From: Lachnospiraceae bacterium
GTDB taxonomy: Bacteria; Bacillota; Clostridia; Lachnospirales; Lachnospiraceae
Assembly (NCBI GenBank): GCA_031272985.1
Contig: JAISSU010000024.1
Coordinates: 88,285 to 152,284 of the forward strand
DNA length: 64,000 nucleotides
Reading direction: 5' to 3'
Shown here: in pieces, positions 53,967 to 63,087 of the stretch
Numbering within the stretch: position 1 is the first letter of the stretch
Layout of the letters: each line of letters opens with the position of its first letter
Program-made: the position numbers and the translations under genes
Notes under the pieces: model-generated
The model's input: only the letters and a program-made list of their open reading frames with translations
Databases searched by the model: none
What the model was told of the DNA's origin: nothing

Positions 53967-55148
53967 CTATATGTTCGCCGATCTATATATCGCAAGGACG
54001 TCCGCACGGGTTAGTGGCAGGAATGTCCCCAGTGGTTGTTTGTCAAAGTTCGTAACATTATCGGCGTAGGTTTCCAGTTCTTTTTCGTCAACGGGTCCGC
54101 TTTCCAATAATTGACCTATCGTAACTGGCATATCCAATGAAGAAAAGAACTCTACGGTTTTATCGATACCGCGAAGCGCCGCCTTTTCAGGATCAGTTTC
54201 TTCTATCTGCCAGACTGCTTTTGCGTAATGAGCAAAGCGGGAAACATCGAATTTATATACATATAAAGCCCATGTCCCCCAAAGGGCGGACAGGGAAGCT
54301 CCGTGCGCCGCGTCATAATTCGCGGAGAATTCATGTCCCATATTATGCACGGGGAACTGACGGCTGCGACCGAGTCCTGTCAGATTATTGTGTGAGAGTG
54401 AACCTGCCCACATTATCTCGCTCATCGCCTCGTAATCTACGGGATTCGCGTAACCTTTCGGACCATAGACTATCATATTGCGAAGCAACCCTTCGGCGAT
54501 TTCATCTGTCATATGATTGCCCTTAACAGGCGAAAAATAACGCTCAAGCGTATGCATCATTATATCTACGACGCCGCAGGCAATCTGATATTTAGGAAGT
54601 GAATAAGTAAGCTCAGGATTCATTATGGCGAATTTCGGACGGTTAAAATCAGTAGAAAGTCCCTTTTTCTTTAATGTGGTTTCATCAGTCAGGACGGCAG
54701 AATCAGAAGTCTCGCTACCGGCAGCCGAAATAGTCAGAATAACACCCACAGGTGCTGATTTCTTAACTTCTTTGCCATTCCAGAACTCCCATATATCGGT
54801 ATCGGGATTAGCAATGCCAAGCGCAATACCTTTCGCGGTGTCAATGGCGCTGCCACCGCCTAAGGCTAATACAAAGTCCGCACCGAAATCAATGGCTTTT
54901 TTTACCCCTTCTCTGGCTAAAGAGAGCCTCGGATTAGGTTTAACTCCGCCCAACTCCTCAAACTCAATTCCTTCTGCCTCGAGATTATTCTCTACCCTCT
55001 CAAGCAAACCACTCCTCACAACAGAACCGCCGCCATAAACGATAAGGACCTTTGTAGCTCCCCATTTCTTTGCGAGTCTCCCTGTCTCTTCCTCGGTTCT
55101 TTTCCCGAATAAGATCTCTGTCGGGGAGTAAAAATAAAAGTTTTTCAT
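53967..55148 (-). CDS. Iron-containing alcohol dehydrogenase (YqhD/BdhA type)
   Basis: 393 aa. NADPH site VLIVYGGGSVVRSGLLERV and LALGGGSAIDTAKGIALG; metal ligands in VDIMMHTLERYF and GHEFSANYDAAHGASL. The pattern is that of the butanol dehydrogenase/YqhD group that reduces aldehydes in fermentation. It lies nine bases after the response regulator gene, possibly as part of that operon. Substrate not determined. Confidence 0.92.
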   Translation of the reverse strand: MKNFYFYSPTEILFGKRTEEETGRLAKKWGATKVLIVYGGGSVVRSGLLERVENNLEAEGIEFEELGGVKPNPRLSLAREGVKKAIDFGADFVLALGGGSAIDTAKGIALGIANPDTDIWEFWNGKEVKKSAPVGVILTISAAGSETSDSAVLTDETTLKKKGLSTDFNRPKFAIMNPELTYSLPKYQIACGVVDIMMHTLERYFSPVKGNHMTDEIAEGLLRNMIVYGPKGYANPVDYEAMSEIMWAGSLSHNNLTGLGRSRQFPVHNMGHEFSANYDAAHGASLSALWGTWALYVYKFDVSRFAHYAKAVWQIEETDPEKAALRGIDKTVEFFSSLDMPVTIGQLLESGPVDEKELETYADNVTNFDKQPLGTFLPLTRADVLAIYRSANI

Positions 55149-55156
55149 GACGCCTC

Positions 55157-55777
55157 CTATTTATGATTTAAATAAAACACAGCCAACTGAGTTCGATCAC
55201 GTAATTCCAGTTTCTCAAGTATTATACTTAAATAATTGCGCACCGTTCCCTCGCTTAAGAACAGTTTATCGGCAATCTCTTTATTGCTTAATCCTTCTGC
55301 CACGCAGGCAATGAGCTCAAGTTCTTTATCATTTATGCCATAAGCCGCATAATCAAAGCTCTCTTTTTTACGAAGCAGATTAGGCAATTTCTCAACCACC
55401 ACAGCGCCAAAAACGGTCTGTCCATGACTAACAGCCTTTATTGCGGGCAAAAGCGAAGGATAATCCTGCTTAAGTAAATAACCCTTAACACCGTATTTCA
55501 ATGCCTGCACGATATATTCATCATCCGAAAACGTGGTTAAGAGCAGGATTTTCGCATCCGGATAGTCAGTCAAAATCTTTTTCGATGCCTCAAGTCCGTT
55601 CACTTTCGTCATACGGATGTCCGTAAGTAGTACGTCAGGTTTATGCTGCGCGTAAAGACTAATCGCATCCGACCCATCCGCACCAATCGCAACAACATTG
55701 ATTTCCGGATCCGCCTCCAATATCATCTTTAAAGAGTTTACTACTAATTGGTCATCATCTACAATTACGATTCTCAT
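55157..55777 (-). CDS. NarL/LuxR-type response regulator
   Basis: 206 aa. Receiver domain with acidic pocket VDDDQ, phosphoacceptor Asp in VLLTDIRM, and conserved Thr and Lys (LLTTFSDD, GYLLKQD). The C-terminal LuxR HTH is NDKELELIACVAEGLSNKEIADKLFLSEGTVRNYLSIILEKL. Its partner kinase is at 56019-57125, with 241 bp of repeat-bearing DNA between. Likely targets are the divergent ABC operon and its own operon. Confidence 0.95.
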   Translation of the reverse strand: MRIVIVDDDQLVVNSLKMILEADPEINVVAIGADGSDAISLYAQHKPDVLLTDIRMTKVNGLEASKKILTDYPDAKILLLTTFSDDEYIVQALKYGVKGYLLKQDYPSLLPAIKAVSHGQTVFGAVVVEKLPNLLRKKESFDYAAYGINDKELELIACVAEGLSNKEIADKLFLSEGTVRNYLSIILEKLELRDRTQLAVFYLNHK

Positions 55778-55814
55778 AAAATATCCCCTGCCTTTTTATG
55801 TGTTTTTGTCAATT

Positions 55815-55942
55815 CGTCCAAATATGAGCGGTGTCTCCCGCATCACAGTGACCGCGCCGTGACGAAGTCATATGCGGCAACGTGCGTCAGCAAGCGAACG
55901 GCGTCGTATGTCAAGTATTATCGTCCAAATATGAGCGGCGTC
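55815..55942. repeat. Direct repeat pair between kinase and regulator genes
   Basis: CGTCCAAATATGAGCGG followed by YGTC occurs at 55815-55835 and 55922-55942, same orientation, one mismatch, 107 bp apart. Neither copy is coding. Confidence 0.8.
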
Positions 55943-55973
55943 CGCACGGGACGCATATGATTTTGTCACGGAC

Positions 55974-56012
55974 CTTCAGGTCACGGCTCATTAAAGATCT
56001 TCAGGTCACGGC
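55974..56012. repeat. Second direct repeat pair, downstream of the kinase
   Basis: CTTCAGGTCACGGC occurs at 55974-55987 and 55999-56012, perfect, 25 bp apart, starting six bases after the kinase stop. GCGTCC/GGACGC nearby (55941-55954 region) can form a hairpin. Confidence 0.8.
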
Positions 56013-56018
56013 CTGTCA

Positions 56019-57125
56019 TTAGGCGCCACGCGGGACGGTTATGTATATCCGGTATCCGTTCGTACGGGTAATCTGGATATTTCCGCCGAGGGATTTTACG
56101 CGTCCCGTCATGTTTTCTATTCCCATGCCGCGATTGTCGACGGCGGGTATACCATCATCGGCTGGCCTGCCCCCGCCCCCACCGGTCGCTCCATTGTCCT
56201 CGATGCGCAATTGATATAATCCGGGATGTTCGCGCACGGTCACCGAAACCTTTGTAGCATTTGAATGTTTTGTTACATTATTTAAGGCCTCCTTAACGAT
56301 CGCTATAAAGCTGTATTTTACTTCGCGGGGAATGTCCTTGGACGCGTCATAAATAAACGCGGTTTCGCAATAATTGTATTCCTTTAACAAAAGACGCAGG
56401 CTGTCCTCTAAATCAATCGCCTCGTCATGCAAATCGTGGACACTCTCTCGGATACTGGTCATCGCAGTATTAAGGGTAGCGTCCAAATCTTTTACGATGT
56501 CAGCTCCGGGTGCATCGGGGTTTGCCGCACTCACGGCTTTCAACGCTCCAACCATCAGTATTGAGCGGGATAAAAGGTGCCCGACGTTATCGTGTATCTC
56601 TCTGGCTATTCGATTTCGCTCTCGAAGTGTCGCGGCATAAACTTCAGCATTTTGTTTTGCAACAAGACTTTTATTTCTTTCTTCTAATAGTATAGCTCTC
56701 TCGGCAGTGGTGTCGCGTAGCAAAGTAATCTTTTTCTTTAAAGTATCTACAAAGAGCGTGCGAAAATGAAGCAATACAGCCATTAAGCCTCCGGCAATCA
56801 CAAAAAACAAGGCTTGATTAATAGGAAGCGGGCTTCTGAAAATTGCAACCAGCGCCGAGATACACAATAAAATATACGTTTTTCTCTCCGCCATGGAATA
56901 AGCAACAATAGGAAAGAAAAGTGCCATTTCCGGCCAAAAAATAACTGCAATCGCCCAAAGGCCGGCTAAAATATTATCCAGTATTGCATTATCGAAATAT
57001 TCATTTAGAGATAAGTAAACAAGTGCGGTCAGAAAAGCCGCCACAAAACCGCTTTCCGGTTCCAAAAAGAAAAGAGGTCCGAGTCCAAATATCAAGAGGG
57101 CTGCCCTGTCAACCAAACGATTCAT
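56019..57125 (-). CDS. Sensor histidine kinase, HisKA_3 (NarL partner)
   Basis: 368 aa. About five membrane segments fill residues 1-125, with little extracellular sequence. A coiled coil (~125-175) leads to the phosphoacceptor His in RERNRIAREIHDNVGHLLSR and an HATPase domain (IVKEALNNVTKHSNATKVSV; EDNG; RGMGIENMTGRVKSLGG). A Gly-rich insertion (ATGGGGGRPADDG) sits between the EDNG box and the G2 box. This intramembrane-sensing form is common next to ABC transporters, as here. Confidence 0.93.
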   Translation of the reverse strand: MNRLVDRAALLIFGLGPLFFLEPESGFVAAFLTALVYLSLNEYFDNAILDNILAGLWAIAVIFWPEMALFFPIVAYSMAERKTYILLCISALVAIFRSPLPINQALFFVIAGGLMAVLLHFRTLFVDTLKKKITLLRDTTAERAILLEERNKSLVAKQNAEVYAATLRERNRIAREIHDNVGHLLSRSILMVGALKAVSAANPDAPGADIVKDLDATLNTAMTSIRESVHDLHDEAIDLEDSLRLLLKEYNYCETAFIYDASKDIPREVKYSFIAIVKEALNNVTKHSNATKVSVTVREHPGLYQLRIEDNGATGGGGGRPADDGIPAVDNRGMGIENMTGRVKSLGGNIQITRTNGYRIYITVPRGA

Positions 57126-57196
57126 TAGTGGTTACTCCTTGATAATCCCCGCTTTACATAGCCGCGAGTAATAAAATCTGTCACTTCAGAGATATG

Positions 57197-57222
57197 TGAC
57201 ATTTGTCATAAACGGTCATGAC
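57197..57222. promoter_or_regulatory. Operator-like TGAC/GTCA cluster
   Basis: TGACATTTGTCA (5-bp arms) and, seven bases later, the perfect palindrome GTCATGAC lie in the 247-bp divergent region between the kinase gene and the ABC operon. It is a candidate site for the adjacent response regulator. Further on, GGTGTC/GACACC (57326-57343) forms a hairpin in the ABC leader. Confidence 0.35.
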
Positions 57223-57372
57223 TTGATTCACTTACATTATAAACTTCGAAACCATATACTTCAAGCATACAAAGAAGCAAACAAGGTTTAAACAATTTAG
57301 AAAGTGCAACTTTAATCACAAGAGGGGTGTCGGGGATGACACCGGACTCACAATAAAAAAGGAGGCAACAAC

Positions 57373-58302
57373 ATGATACACATTGAAAATTTGGTAAAGA
57401 GATACGGCGATTTGGTTGCCCTCGATCATTTGAATTTGGATGTAAAAGAGGGCGAAATTTTCGGACTTTTAGGTCCGAACGGAAGCGGAAAAACAACCGC
57501 TATTAATTGTATTCTCGCTCTCTTAAAATACGACAAGGGAACGATTACGGTCTTCGGAAAACCCATGAAGACCACCAGCTACGACATAAAAAAGAATATC
57601 GGTATCGTTATGCAAGAGGTCGCGGTGTTTGACCAGATGACTGTACGCGAAAACATCGACTACTTCTGCGGACTATATGTTACCGACAAGGAAAAACGTC
57701 GCGAACTGGTCGATGAAGCGATTGACTTCGTCGGACTAAACGATTATGAAAAGAAGCGCCCGAAAAAACTCTCCGGAGGACTCCTTCGAAGGCTCAATAT
57801 TGCCTGCGGCATCGTACATAAGCCAAAACTCATAATATTGGACGAGCCGACCGTGGCAGTAGACCCGCAGAGCAGAAACAGGATTCTGGAAGGTATTGTG
57901 GAGCTCAACAAAAAAGGCTCAACTATAATCTATACCTCACACTATATGGAAGAAGTTGAACAGATTTGTACCCGCATAGCAATAATCGACCATGGGCAGG
58001 TATTGGCCACAGGTACGACTGAAGAACTCAAAAACATGATTAAACCAAAGGAAAAAATAACCATTCAAGCTATTGCGCTTGATGAAAGCAATTTGGCCGA
58101 GATCGAAAGGATTCCGCATACGATTGACGTAGAATACGAGGATCAGGTACTGAAACTTCGTTTTGAAAGTGCCGAGCACAATCTGATTCGCCTGCTCAAT
58201 TACCTGAAGGATTCGAATATTGCTTTCGGCAGAGTATTCTCGGAGCGCCCGACATTAAACGACGTTTTCCTTGAAATCACAGGAACCGAGCTAAGAGACT
58301 AA
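57373..58302 (+). CDS. ABC transporter ATPase (ABC-2 export type)
   Basis: 309 aa. Walker A GLLGPNGSGKTTAINCIL, Q-loop VMQEVAVFDQ, signature LSGGLLRRLNIACG, Walker B LIILDEPTVAVDP and H-loop IIYTSHYMEE. The C-terminal ~90 residues form the extension typical of CcmA/DrrA-like exporters. First gene of a three-gene operon divergent from the two-component system. The substrate may be a drug, peptide or lipid. Confidence 0.95.
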   Translation: MIHIENLVKRYGDLVALDHLNLDVKEGEIFGLLGPNGSGKTTAINCILALLKYDKGTITVFGKPMKTTSYDIKKNIGIVMQEVAVFDQMTVRENIDYFCGLYVTDKEKRRELVDEAIDFVGLNDYEKKRPKKLSGGLLRRLNIACGIVHKPKLIILDEPTVAVDPQSRNRILEGIVELNKKGSTIIYTSHYMEEVEQICTRIAIIDHGQVLATGTTEELKNMIKPKEKITIQAIALDESNLAEIERIPHTIDVEYEDQVLKLRFESAEHNLIRLLNYLKDSNIAFGRVFSERPTLNDVFLEITGTELRD

Positions 58303-58321
58303 TAAAAAACAGCAGCGCAAA

Positions 58322-58336
58322 CGGGGAATTTCCCCG
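58322..58336 (+). other. Perfect palindrome between ATPase and permease genes
   Basis: CGGGGAATTTCCCCG forms a compact hairpin in the 63-bp gap. No T-run follows; it may protect the ATPase message or tune permease expression. Confidence 0.5.
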
Positions 58337-58365
58337 ACACACCAAATAATGAAGGAGGAAAAACC

Positions 58366-59517
58366 ATGCATTTGTTTAAATACAGACTATTGCAAACAAT
58401 AAGAGAAAAAGACCTGATATTCTGGTCTCTGCTCTTTCCCCTGATACTCGGAACATTCTTCTATATGTCATTTTGGAAAATGTCAAATAGTATGGGCGAG
58501 CAGGAAGACAGCTGGGAAACGATTCCCGTAGCGGTTATCGAAAAAGATACTACCTCACAGGAAGCCGCGTATTTCTCACAATTCATAGATGAAATAAATG
58601 GCAATGTAATTGAAATAAAGGACTACTCTTCGGAAGAAGCTGCTATAACAGCACTGCAAAACGATGAGATAACCGGTGTCTATTATGTAGATAAGGAACC
58701 GAGCCTTTCGATTGCAAAATCAGGAATCAACCAGAGTATCCTTAACGGAATGCTGGATTCCTACATGAAGAACGCTCAGATAATGATGGATATTGCCACT
58801 GACCATCCTGAAAACATACAGAAGCTGATGACGGAATATTCTACAATGACAGATTCAGGAGACTACCTAAGCGACGTCGATTTAAGCGGAAAAACAATGA
58901 ATCCTATGATTGCATATTTTCTGGCATTAATTGCATACTGCTGCATAAGCGGAGCATTCATGGGAGTTCACGCGAGTTTTACGAGTCAGGCAAACCTCTC
59001 AGCCTTAGGCGCCAGACGCTCTATCACTCCAACCAAGAAAATAGTGCTGGTGTTAACCGACCTTGCGGTTTTAGTGCTGATACATTTTGTAAACATTATG
59101 ATTTTGACTCTATACGTTTGGAAAGTACTTAAGATACCTTTGGGAATACCTATAGTACCGATGCTGGTGACGAATCTGATGGGAAGTATAGTCGGAATCT
59201 CATTGGGAATAATCATAGGTGCAACTTCAAAAGCAGGAATCGGCGTCAAAACAGGCTTAACAGTATTACTAACCCTATTGCCGGCCTTCCTCGCGGGGCT
59301 AATGTACGGGAACATGAAGAATATTATTGAGCTCCACGCGCCCATCATTAACAGAATTAACCCGGCAGCGGTCTTATCGGATACATACTATGCTTTAGGC
59401 GTGTTCTCTGACTATGGCAGATATCACAGAAATATATTAACCTTGCTCGCAATGAGCGTGTTGCTATTATCAATTGCATTCTTTTCACTAAGGAGGGAGC
59501 GTTATGACAGTATTTAG
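58366..59517 (+). CDS. ABC-2 permease
   Basis: 383 aa. One N-terminal span (IFWSLLFPLILGTFFYM), a large extracellular domain (~35-180), then five C-terminal spans (MIAYFLALIAYCCISGAFMG, LVLTDLAVLVLIHFVNIMILTLYV, LVTNLMGSIVGISLGIIIG and others). This is the YhgE/ABC-2 type 3 layout. It overlaps the second permease by 14 bp. Confidence 0.92.
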   Translation: MHLFKYRLLQTIREKDLIFWSLLFPLILGTFFYMSFWKMSNSMGEQEDSWETIPVAVIEKDTTSQEAAYFSQFIDEINGNVIEIKDYSSEEAAITALQNDEITGVYYVDKEPSLSIAKSGINQSILNGMLDSYMKNAQIMMDIATDHPENIQKLMTEYSTMTDSGDYLSDVDLSGKTMNPMIAYFLALIAYCCISGAFMGVHASFTSQANLSALGARRSITPTKKIVLVLTDLAVLVLIHFVNIMILTLYVWKVLKIPLGIPIVPMLVTNLMGSIVGISLGIIIGATSKAGIGVKTGLTVLLTLLPAFLAGLMYGNMKNIIELHAPIINRINPAAVLSDTYYALGVFSDYGRYHRNILTLLAMSVLLLSIAFFSLRRERYDSI

Positions 59518-60664
59518 AGGTTTTATAACGATTGTAAAAAGAAATATTGCCATGAATATGATTTACCTCGTTATCTTTCTGGCCATTGCTATTATCGCTC
59601 AGAAAATGTCTGCGGGAGATCAGGCAAAACAATTTGAACAAACGTCGCTTAAAATGGCGGTTATTGACGAAGCGAATACAACATTATCAAAGGGTCTAAA
59701 GACCTATTTGGGACAGTTTAACACTTTAGTTGATTTACCCAATGAAAAAAGTGTTTTACAGGAAAGACTCTTCTACCGTGATGTAGAATACATACTTACC
59801 ATTCCGAAAGGGTTTGACATTGACGCACAAGGAAACGTTACAGAGGAACTAAAGGTCACAAAGCTCCCCGGAACAATAATGGCATTCTACGCGGACGAGC
59901 AGGTAAACGGCTTTATCGATGAATACAGGTTACTCTTAACCGGCGGTTATACCCCTGATGAAGCGGCAAAAAAGGCTCTGGAACTTACGGAAATTACACC
60001 TACCGTCAATATGGTGACAGCCGAAAGTAAACGTGCAGAATGGGCGGGCTACTCATATATGTTTCAGTATTTGCCATATGTAATATTAGCAATGACAGTT
60101 ATGACACTCGGCAGTATAATGATGGAATTTTACAAAACTACGGTTCGCAGAAGGATGCGCTGCTCCGCGCTCTCAAACGCAAGACGCAACATTGAATTCT
60201 TCTTCGGGTACATGTTATTCGGAACCGTCATATGGGCAATTTTCTCGATATTGCCGCTGATAATGTACGGGAAAGCGCTTTTGGAAGACGGAAATTTAGG
60301 GTTCTATTTGCTGAACAGCTTCGTTCTGGTACTGATTGCCCTGTCGCTAACGGTATTACTGGGGCTCTTTGTGAAGAAGCCCGAACTCCTAAGCGCCGCG
60401 GTCAATGTGGTTTCACTGGGAATGAGTTTCCTTTGCGGAGTATTTATACCGGTAACAATGCTTGATAAAAACGTTACTATGATTTCAAAATTCCTACCTG
60501 TATATTGGTACGAGACAACGCTGCAAGTGCTCGCCGACAATAAGATTCTCTCAGGTGATACACTGACTTCGGTCTGGAGGGGAATCGGAATTCAACTCAT
60601 GTTTGTGGCGGCATTCTTAGCACTCGCGATGGTAATCGGAAAGACGCAGGAGAAAGAAAAATAA
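59504..60664 (+). CDS. ABC-2 permease
   Basis: 386 aa with the same layout as its neighbour: an N-terminal span (MIYLVIFLAIAIIA), an extracellular domain to ~185, and five spans from YMFQYLPYVILAMTVMTLGSIMM onward. SNARRNIEFFFGYMLFG is a typical coupling region. It probably forms a heterodimer with 58366-59517, served by the ATPase at 57373. Confidence 0.92.
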   Translation: MTVFRGFITIVKRNIAMNMIYLVIFLAIAIIAQKMSAGDQAKQFEQTSLKMAVIDEANTTLSKGLKTYLGQFNTLVDLPNEKSVLQERLFYRDVEYILTIPKGFDIDAQGNVTEELKVTKLPGTIMAFYADEQVNGFIDEYRLLLTGGYTPDEAAKKALELTEITPTVNMVTAESKRAEWAGYSYMFQYLPYVILAMTVMTLGSIMMEFYKTTVRRRMRCSALSNARRNIEFFFGYMLFGTVIWAIFSILPLIMYGKALLEDGNLGFYLLNSFVLVLIALSLTVLLGLFVKKPELLSAAVNVVSLGMSFLCGVFIPVTMLDKNVTMISKFLPVYWYETTLQVLADNKILSGDTLTSVWRGIGIQLMFVAAFLALAMVIGKTQEKEK

Positions 60665-60729
60665 ATTTTTATAAAAAATATTTCCAAAAATGAAAATAAT
60701 TATTGCAAACTTCAGAAGTACAGAGTATA

Positions 60730-60760
60730 TTAAGTGTGAAGAGATAGTTTTCACACTTAA
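60730..60760 (+). terminator. Perfect 11-bp hairpin after the ABC operon
   Basis: TTAAGTGTGAA pairs with TTCACACTTAA around a 9-nt loop and is followed by TTTAATTT. It could be a weak terminator or an operator for the downstream HTH gene. Confidence 0.5.
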
Positions 60761-60860
60761 TTTAATTTCCTTGGCAAGGGACATTCCAAAAGGCGGCGAA
60801 CAGCTGATTAGGTTCATGTTGTTTTATGTGTTCGTCAATGCGTTCGATAGGGGGGTTGGC

Positions 60861-61100
60861 ATGTCCAAAATTATACCTTTAAGTGTCAGATTAAAAGAAG
60901 CACTTGACTACAATGGTACGACTTTGGTTGAATTGTCAAAAAAATCAGGAATCTCTTATTCCACACTGAGAAGATATATGCGCGGTGAAACCGAACCGCG
61001 CCAGAATGGTATCTTTTATTTGGCTAAGGCGCTGGATGTATCTCCGGTATGGCTTTTAGGCTACGACGAATCAGAGAAGAAACCGAAGGCTGTTTCATAA
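60861..61100 (+). CDS. Small HTH protein, Cro/CI type
   Basis: 79 aa. IPLSVRLKEALDYNGTTLVELSKKSGISYSTLRRYMRGETEPRQNGIFYLAKALDVSPVWLLGYDE is a complete HTH_3 domain with no effector part. I start at ATG 60861, preceded by GGGGGG; an upstream frame of 57 residues has no good site and crosses a hairpin. It may regulate itself or the ABC operon, but no target is evident. Confidence 0.85.
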   Translation: MSKIIPLSVRLKEALDYNGTTLVELSKKSGISYSTLRRYMRGETEPRQNGIFYLAKALDVSPVWLLGYDESEKKPKAVS

Positions 61101-61161
61101 AATCGCAGTCGAATATTTCATTAGGCAACGAGTTATTATTCGCACTGAATACTCTAAAGTA

Positions 61162-62997
61162 TCAGTGTATATCCGCTGTCAGCTCTTTCATGAGGTCAGA
61201 TTTCTTTCTCAGCTTTGAATTTAAATCGCTTTCCCCGTAAATCTCAAGAAAAGTTTGCTTTGAGGAGTAAAGGTTTGTGCCCAATCCCAGACGATCTCCG
61301 GGTATTTTAACGCCGAGTGCCGCCAATGTGGTGGGGAATATATCAAGCGTGGAATAATCACGTTTCGTGGTAATTTCGGGCTCTAACGGTGCATTGATAA
61401 TCGTAAAATAAGTCCTTCTGGAATATCCTCTTGGAATTCTGAAATAATCACCATCCATGGTCGGGTGATCGCCCGAAATAATAATCGTGGTATTTTCATA
61501 GAAAGGCTGCTGTTGAACCCATTCAACGAATTCGGCTACTTTTCTGCTCGAACAGGCGTAGACATTCGCGTAACGGCTGTTAAATTCGTTCAGGCAATCC
61601 TCGCATTTATACCCTCCCTCAAAATGAGTATCCACAGTTAACATTGTATAATTAAAAGGCTGTGAGCTCTCGGCAAGCTTTGTCAAATCATCCTTTGCAA
61701 ATTCAAAAAGCTTTTTGTCTTCAAACCCCCACCAGACTTTATATTTCGGAGGCACCAACCCTGTCTCACGCGCCCAGATTAAATCATGCAATAGGTAACT
61801 ACCATGCTCTAAATAAAGATTGTCCCTCCCCGCAAAAGCCGCATCCGAACCCATTATTATTTCCTGAGTATAGCCGGCCTTCTTAAGGATATCTCCCAGA
61901 TTCGTGACACCGGGGATAAATGTGGATTGCGTATCCATTGAATTTCGACTTATGGGAAGTGCTAAAGGAAGACCTGCTGACTGAGTAAACATCGCCCCCA
62001 CAGTCCATGTCGAGCCATACGCCGAAAAACCTCCGGTTAAGGTTTCTTCATCACCCGAGAAGGACTCGTTTTCCTTCGCAAGCTGTGTCAATTCGGGTAT
62101 GTAACTGACCTTTTCGATTCCGCCGTTTTCGACATCGGTCGCGGTTATTTCCATTGATTCAAGAAAAATGAATATAAGATTTCTCTTTGTTTCGGGAAAC
62201 CGCAAGGGAACTATTGCCGGGTCAACATATTCCTGATCAATAAAAGAATCGGAGTCAGTCGGAGTACGATAGTCTGCATTTTTAAAGGCTTCAGTATCCG
62301 ATTCATCTATGACCAAAGAGGAAGGGGCCGCTACAGTGGCTACCGCGGTTTTTTCCGGAACTTTCATCGTCTCGTCTTCATCTGAATCACTCCCTATAAT
62401 CTCTTGATCAATGAGAAATTGTGTTACATCCAGACTCACCCATGCCGAGTGCAAGGTAAGCGCACAAAATAATACACAAACAGCGCTGACCAGTGCCGTG
62501 GCTTTAAAATACCAATTCTTTCTATTCCTCCTAATGAAACGTAATCCGAACCAGAGCCCCACACCGAGCGGAATCATAACCGCCAATAATGTCAGAATCA
62601 AAGAGCGAAGCATACCTGCGTTCATGCCTTCGGTAGGCGCAATAAATGCCGTATAAATCAATTCTTCTATGGTCAGGGAATCCCAAAGTGACAGCATCCA
62701 TTTAACTCCGACACCGATTAGCACCGCAACAAAACTCACCACCGCCATAACTGCAGTGGCAATTATGAATGTTGATCTTCTGTTTTTGCGTTGCTGCTTC
62801 CTTTCGAGCTTTTTACGCTTATTGGCACGAATAGTCCGGAAATTCTTATTTTTGGCGCTGCGTGGTTTTGCTTTTTTCTCCACAGCGCTTTTAATAATAT
62901 CCTCCGCCGCCGCTTCAGCTTTTTGCTGTGCAATTTGCTCTAAGATGAAAACGAGCTTTTCGCTCATTTCCTCCTTTGTTTCCCTTTCTAATTCCAA
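61162..62997 (-). CDS. MdoB/LTA-synthase-like phosphoglycerol transferase
   Basis: 611 aa. A cytoplasmic N-terminus of ~75 residues, very rich in Lys, Arg and Glu (coiled-coil-like), precedes four membrane segments (~75-215), an acidic linker, and an alkaline-phosphatase-superfamily domain from ~270. LIFIFLESMEIT holds the first metal Glu, YGSTWTVGAMFTQSAGLPL the nucleophilic Thr/Ser region, and IIISGDHPTMDGDYF the Asp-His pair. The GSTWTVGAM context resembles OpgB/MdoB more than Bacillus LtaS. It probably moves phosphoglycerol or phosphoethanolamine onto a surface glycan or lipid. The start is TTG 62997 or ATG 62967. Confidence 0.85.
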   Translation of the reverse strand: MELERETKEEMSEKLVFILEQIAQQKAEAAAEDIIKSAVEKKAKPRSAKNKNFRTIRANKRKKLERKQQRKNRRSTFIIATAVMAVVSFVAVLIGVGVKWMLSLWDSLTIEELIYTAFIAPTEGMNAGMLRSLILTLLAVMIPLGVGLWFGLRFIRRNRKNWYFKATALVSAVCVLFCALTLHSAWVSLDVTQFLIDQEIIGSDSDEDETMKVPEKTAVATVAAPSSLVIDESDTEAFKNADYRTPTDSDSFIDQEYVDPAIVPLRFPETKRNLIFIFLESMEITATDVENGGIEKVSYIPELTQLAKENESFSGDEETLTGGFSAYGSTWTVGAMFTQSAGLPLALPISRNSMDTQSTFIPGVTNLGDILKKAGYTQEIIMGSDAAFAGRDNLYLEHGSYLLHDLIWARETGLVPPKYKVWWGFEDKKLFEFAKDDLTKLAESSQPFNYTMLTVDTHFEGGYKCEDCLNEFNSRYANVYACSSRKVAEFVEWVQQQPFYENTTIIISGDHPTMDGDYFRIPRGYSRRTYFTIINAPLEPEITTKRDYSTLDIFPTTLAALGVKIPGDRLGLGTNLYSSKQTFLEIYGESDLNSKLRKKSDLMKELTADIH

Positions 62998-63087
62998 TTC
63001 CGGTTAATCCACCTTTCAAGGCATTACTATGTCAGATTGATAATATTATGTTTATTGCATTCAATTGCCGAATAATAGTGCAACAAT

